Origin: CAG-882 sp050874385 | GTDB taxonomy: Bacteria > Bacillota > Clostridia > Lachnospirales > Lachnospiraceae | Direction: 5' to 3' | DNA: 64,000 bases | Assembly: GCA_050874385.1 (NCBI GenBank) | Contig: JBNMKO010000007.1 | Span: forward strand, 6,221 to 70,220 | In this document: positions 61,884-64,000 of the stretch, in pieces | Position numbering within the stretch: position 1 is the stretch's first letter | Layout of the letters: the number at the start of each line of letters is the position of its first letter | Notes under the pieces: model-generated | Told to the model about the DNA's origin: nothing | Database searches by the model: none | What the model saw: only the letters and a program-made list of their open reading frames with translations | Made by a program: the position numbers and the translations under genes

Positions 61884-62411
61884 ATGGAGCATAACTATTC
61901 AAACAATTATGGAAATGTATATATAAGGCAATTAGCTTTAGAAGACATAGAACAGATTAGAACATGGAGAAATAACCCTAAGAATACAAAATATCTTAGA
62001 AGGATTCCTTATATAACAGAGGAAATGCAAACAAAATGGTTTCAAAATTATTTAAAAGATGATGATGAAATGACTTTTGCAATTATAGAAAATAAAAGTC
62101 TTAATAGAGTAGTTGGAAGTTTATCTTTATATAATTTTGAAAATCAAAAAGTGGAATTTGGGAAAATATTAATAGGTGATGATGATGCTCATGGAAAAAA
62201 AATCGCATATCAAGCTATTATGGCAGTCGCAGACATTGTATTTAATGAATTGAAGAAAGAACAGATTTTTTTGCATGTGTATAAGGATAATGTAGCTGCA
62301 TTAAATGTCTATACAAATGTTGGCTTTGTAGAGAGAGAAGTGCACATAAGCGATAATAAAGAAGAATTGCTTATGGTGCTGAATAAAGATGATTTTAAGG
62401 AGATGATGTAA
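61884..62411 (+). CDS. GNAT N-acetyltransferase (RimJ/PseH-like)
   Basis: 175 residues. VYIRQLALEDIEQIRTWRNNP, TKWFQNYL, FAIIENKSLNRVVGSLSLYN, FGKILIGDDDAHGKKIAYQAIM (acetyl-CoA loop) and HVYKDNVAALNVYTNVGFVE are the GNAT hallmarks. Between FdtB and FdtA it likely acetylates the 3-amino group of the NDP-sugar; the usual FdtC/QdtC enzymes for that step are hexapeptide proteins, so a GNAT here is a replacement. It is translationally coupled to the next gene (TAATG). Confidence 0.85.
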   Translation: MEHNYSNNYGNVYIRQLALEDIEQIRTWRNNPKNTKYLRRIPYITEEMQTKWFQNYLKDDDEMTFAIIENKSLNRVVGSLSLYNFENQKVEFGKILIGDDDAHGKKIAYQAIMAVADIVFNELKKEQIFLHVYKDNVAALNVYTNVGFVEREVHISDNKEELLMVLNKDDFKEMM

Positions 62412-62827
62412 TGCATAATATGAATAAGGTACGAATGCTTGAATTTCCACAGCGAGGAGATGACAGAGGTCATATGGTTATCGTTGAAGGGAATAATGAT
62501 ATACCATTTGATATTAAAAGAGTTTTTTATATATATGGCTCTGATAAGAACGTTGTTAGAGGACAGCATGCTAATCGTAGGTCTGAGTTTGTATTGATAA
62601 ATGTGGCGGGAAAAAGTAAAGTTAAGGTAAAAGATGGAGATGGCAATGAAGCAATATACTGTTTAAATAGGCCGCATACAGGTGTATATATACCTACAAT
62701 GGTTTGGAAAGATATGTATGATTTTAGTGAGGATTCAGTTCTTTTAGTTTTAGCAAGTGAACATTATGATGCAACAGAATATATAAGAAATTATAATGAT
62801 TTCGTATCGGAGGTTCATAAGAATTAA
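62411..62827 (+). CDS. fdtA: NDP-4-keto-6-deoxyglucose 3,4-ketoisomerase, FdtA/QdtA-like
   Basis: A 138-residue cupin. FPQRGDDRGHMVIVEG, VFYIYG, VRGQHANRRSEFVLI, GKSKVKVKDG and GVYIPTMVWKDMYDFSEDSVLLVLAS match the WxcM/FdtA fold. The active-site motif, usually H-A-H, reads H53-A-N55: the second histidine is asparagine. It would move the keto group from C4 to C3 ahead of FdtB. No dTDP-glucose synthesis genes are present here. AAGGAG (62397-62402) is 8 nt before the ATG. Confidence 0.88.
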   Translation: MHNMNKVRMLEFPQRGDDRGHMVIVEGNNDIPFDIKRVFYIYGSDKNVVRGQHANRRSEFVLINVAGKSKVKVKDGDGNEAIYCLNRPHTGVYIPTMVWKDMYDFSEDSVLLVLASEHYDATEYIRNYNDFVSEVHKN

Positions 62828-63062
62828 ATCATATTTACTTTAATTTAGTGGGTGTATTTAAATGATAAATTAAAAATGTCCTAATTTATGAAGTTCAAAC
62901 TCATGTTATTGTTAACTGAAATGATATTTAATAAGAATTTTAAGCATTTAAACATTAAAAATTTTTATTCATTAATGGTGTTTAATAGAATATAGAATCA
63001 AAATCTAGTTATGATGTTTAACGCTATATTAGTTAATTTTTCGGAAAGGCAGACTATAAAGA
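62828..63062. other. A+T-rich spacer, 235 bp
   Basis: No ORF, no RNA family recognised and no convincing hairpin. It separates the fdt genes from the CMP-sugar synthetase gene, which may therefore have its own promoter. Confidence 0.35.
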
Positions 63063-63719
63063 ATGAAAATTGTAGCAATTGTACCTATGAAATTAAATAA
63101 TCGTAGACTTCCACAAAAAAATACTAAGTCTTTTACAAATGGAAAGCCACTTTGTCATTATATTTTATCTACATTGTTAAAGGTTAAGAATATTGATGAA
63201 GTTTATGTATATTGTAGTAATCCTGATATAAAAGAATATATTCCTAAACAAGTTAAATATTTGAATCGTTCCATAAATCTGGATCAAGATACTACTAGCA
63301 TGACGGAGGTGCTCACTTGTTTTACAAAAGAGGTAGTAGCTGATATCTATGTAATGTCTCATACTACGGCACCATTTGTTAGTGTAGAGTCGATTGAAAA
63401 AGGATTAAATGCCGTAATAAATGGTGCATATGATTCTTCTTTTGCGGCTAAGAAACTTCAGGATTTTCTTTGGAAAGATGGTGTGCCATTTAATTATCAA
63501 TTAGATAATATTCCAAGGACACAAGACCTCCCCGTTATATATGAGGAGACAAGTGGATTTTACATATACAAAAAAGAAGTAATGTCAAAACTACATCGGC
63601 GAATCGGAGAAAAGCCATTTATTGTTGAGGTTAGCGAAATAGAAGGAATAGACATTGATGAATCAGAAGATTTTGTGATTGCTGATGCGGTGTATAATCA
63701 TTTATTTAGAGAAAAATGA
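63063..63719 (+). CDS. Acylneuraminate cytidylyltransferase-like protein (NeuA family)
   Basis: 218 residues. IVAIVPMKLNNRRLPQKNTKSF is the CTP-binding loop (NeuA form PxRxGSKxLPxKN, here altered to a KLNNRR variant), followed by VYVYCSNPDIKEYIP, QDTTSMTEVL, MSHTTAPFVSVESIEKGL, EETSGFYIYKKEVM and IEGIDIDESEDFVIAD. Family members activate nonulosonic acids as CMP-sugars. No NeuB- or NeuC-like synthase occurs in the window, so the substrate is unclear. It is the last gene of the locus before an insertion sequence. Confidence 0.85.
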   Translation: MKIVAIVPMKLNNRRLPQKNTKSFTNGKPLCHYILSTLLKVKNIDEVYVYCSNPDIKEYIPKQVKYLNRSINLDQDTTSMTEVLTCFTKEVVADIYVMSHTTAPFVSVESIEKGLNAVINGAYDSSFAAKKLQDFLWKDGVPFNYQLDNIPRTQDLPVIYEETSGFYIYKKEVMSKLHRRIGEKPFIVEVSEIEGIDIDESEDFVIADAVYNHLFREK

Positions 63720-63803
63720 AGAATAATGCTGAAGTTTTAGATCACTTTATAATTTTATCCGTGATATCCAATCAACGAAAGTACCATTTTTAAAGCCTTT
63801 ATA

Positions 63804-64000
63804 TGTTGTGGTCAAGCTTTTTTGTAGTGCTATACTAATGTTGTAACAGAATTGGCTAATAAGATATAATAATCTTATCAGGAAAGAGGTACTTATTTAT
63901 GCCACAAATTTACACACCAGAATTTAAAAAGAAGATTGTACGTCTCCATGAAGAAGAAGGTCGTACCTACAAGAGCATCACTGATGAGTATGGAGTATCC
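63804..64000 (+). mobile_element. Left part of an IS3-family insertion sequence (truncated by window edge)
   Basis: A transposase OrfA begins at 63899. The element probably starts near TGTTGTGGTCAAGC (63804), but the matching right end lies outside the window, so the terminal repeat is unproven. Between them is a possible promoter with TATACT at 63831-63836. Confidence 0.55.
63899..64000 (+). CDS. IS3-family transposase OrfA, N-terminal part
   Basis: 34 codons from ATG 63899 to the window edge. The peptide begins MPQIYTPEFKKKIVRLHEEEG and continues with TYKSITDEYGVS. This is the start of the helix-turn-helix DNA-binding domain of IS3-type OrfA proteins (compare xxYTxEFKxxIVxLxxEG in IS150/IS3 elements). 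GGAAAGAGG lies about 10 nt upstream. The DDE-bearing OrfB would follow outside the window. Confidence 0.85.
   Translation, partial: MPQIYTPEFKKKIVRLHEEEGRTYKSITDEYGVS

Overview
The window looks like a chromosomal segment of a low- to mid-GC Gram-positive Clostridia bacterium, most likely a Lachnospiraceae (inference). The support is AGGAGG-type ribosome-binding sites, a Clostridium-type secreted N-acetylglucosaminidase with cell-wall-binding-like repeats, a YfhO-type membrane protein and a GlfT2-type galactofuranosyltransferase next to glf. I cannot name the genus from sequence alone. About 54 kb of the window (9.3-63.7 kb) is one very large cell-surface polysaccharide locus.

Layout. 0-9.2 kb is mostly housekeeping: a partial D-Ala-D-Ala carboxypeptidase (-), a fused GHMP sugar kinase/nucleotidyltransferase, an array of six hairpin repeats, trmB, a cluster of four hairpins, an aldehyde dehydrogenase (-), an orphan protein, two identical tandem tRNA-Lys(CUU) genes (-) and an AI-2E-family membrane protein. 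9.3-16.4 kb is a galactofuranose module: ugd, glf, a two-gene ABC polysaccharide exporter, a coiled-coil GT2 and a GlfT2-like transferase. 16.4-23.8 kb encodes exported or membrane-anchored proteins: glucosaminidase, polyprenyl-phosphate GT, beta-helix protein and GH43-like protein. 23.9-43.4 kb mixes glycosyltransferases, three large multi-TM proteins, an acyltransferase, a second GlfT2-like gene (-), and a Wzx flippase and Wzy-like polymerase. 43.4-49.2 kb carries a complete bacillosamine-type initiation set (PglF, PglE, PglC, PglD and a PglA-like GT4). 49.6-63.7 kb is a much more A+T-rich block with its own Wzy and Wzx, a CDP-glucose-derived sugar branch, a 3-amino-3,6-dideoxyhexose branch (FdtA/FdtB/GNAT) and a CMP-sugar synthetase. 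It is followed by the start of an IS3-type insertion sequence that runs off the window.

How it works together (inference). UDP-Galf made by Glf would be polymerised by GlfT2-like enzymes and exported by the ABC transporter. A second glycan, begun by PglC on undecaprenyl phosphate, would be assembled, flipped by Wzx and polymerised by Wzy. Two polyprenyl-phosphate sugar transferases feeding YfhO/GT-C-like membrane enzymes could add side groups outside the cell. Three proteins of different type (wall hydrolase, GH43-like protein, integral membrane protein) carry the same roughly 134-residue C-terminal module, which may bind the glycan made here. The most distinctive signals are that shared module, the hairpin array between the kinase fusion and trmB, the four-hairpin cluster at 4.25-4.39 kb, and CDP- and CMP-sugar genes without their usual partners.
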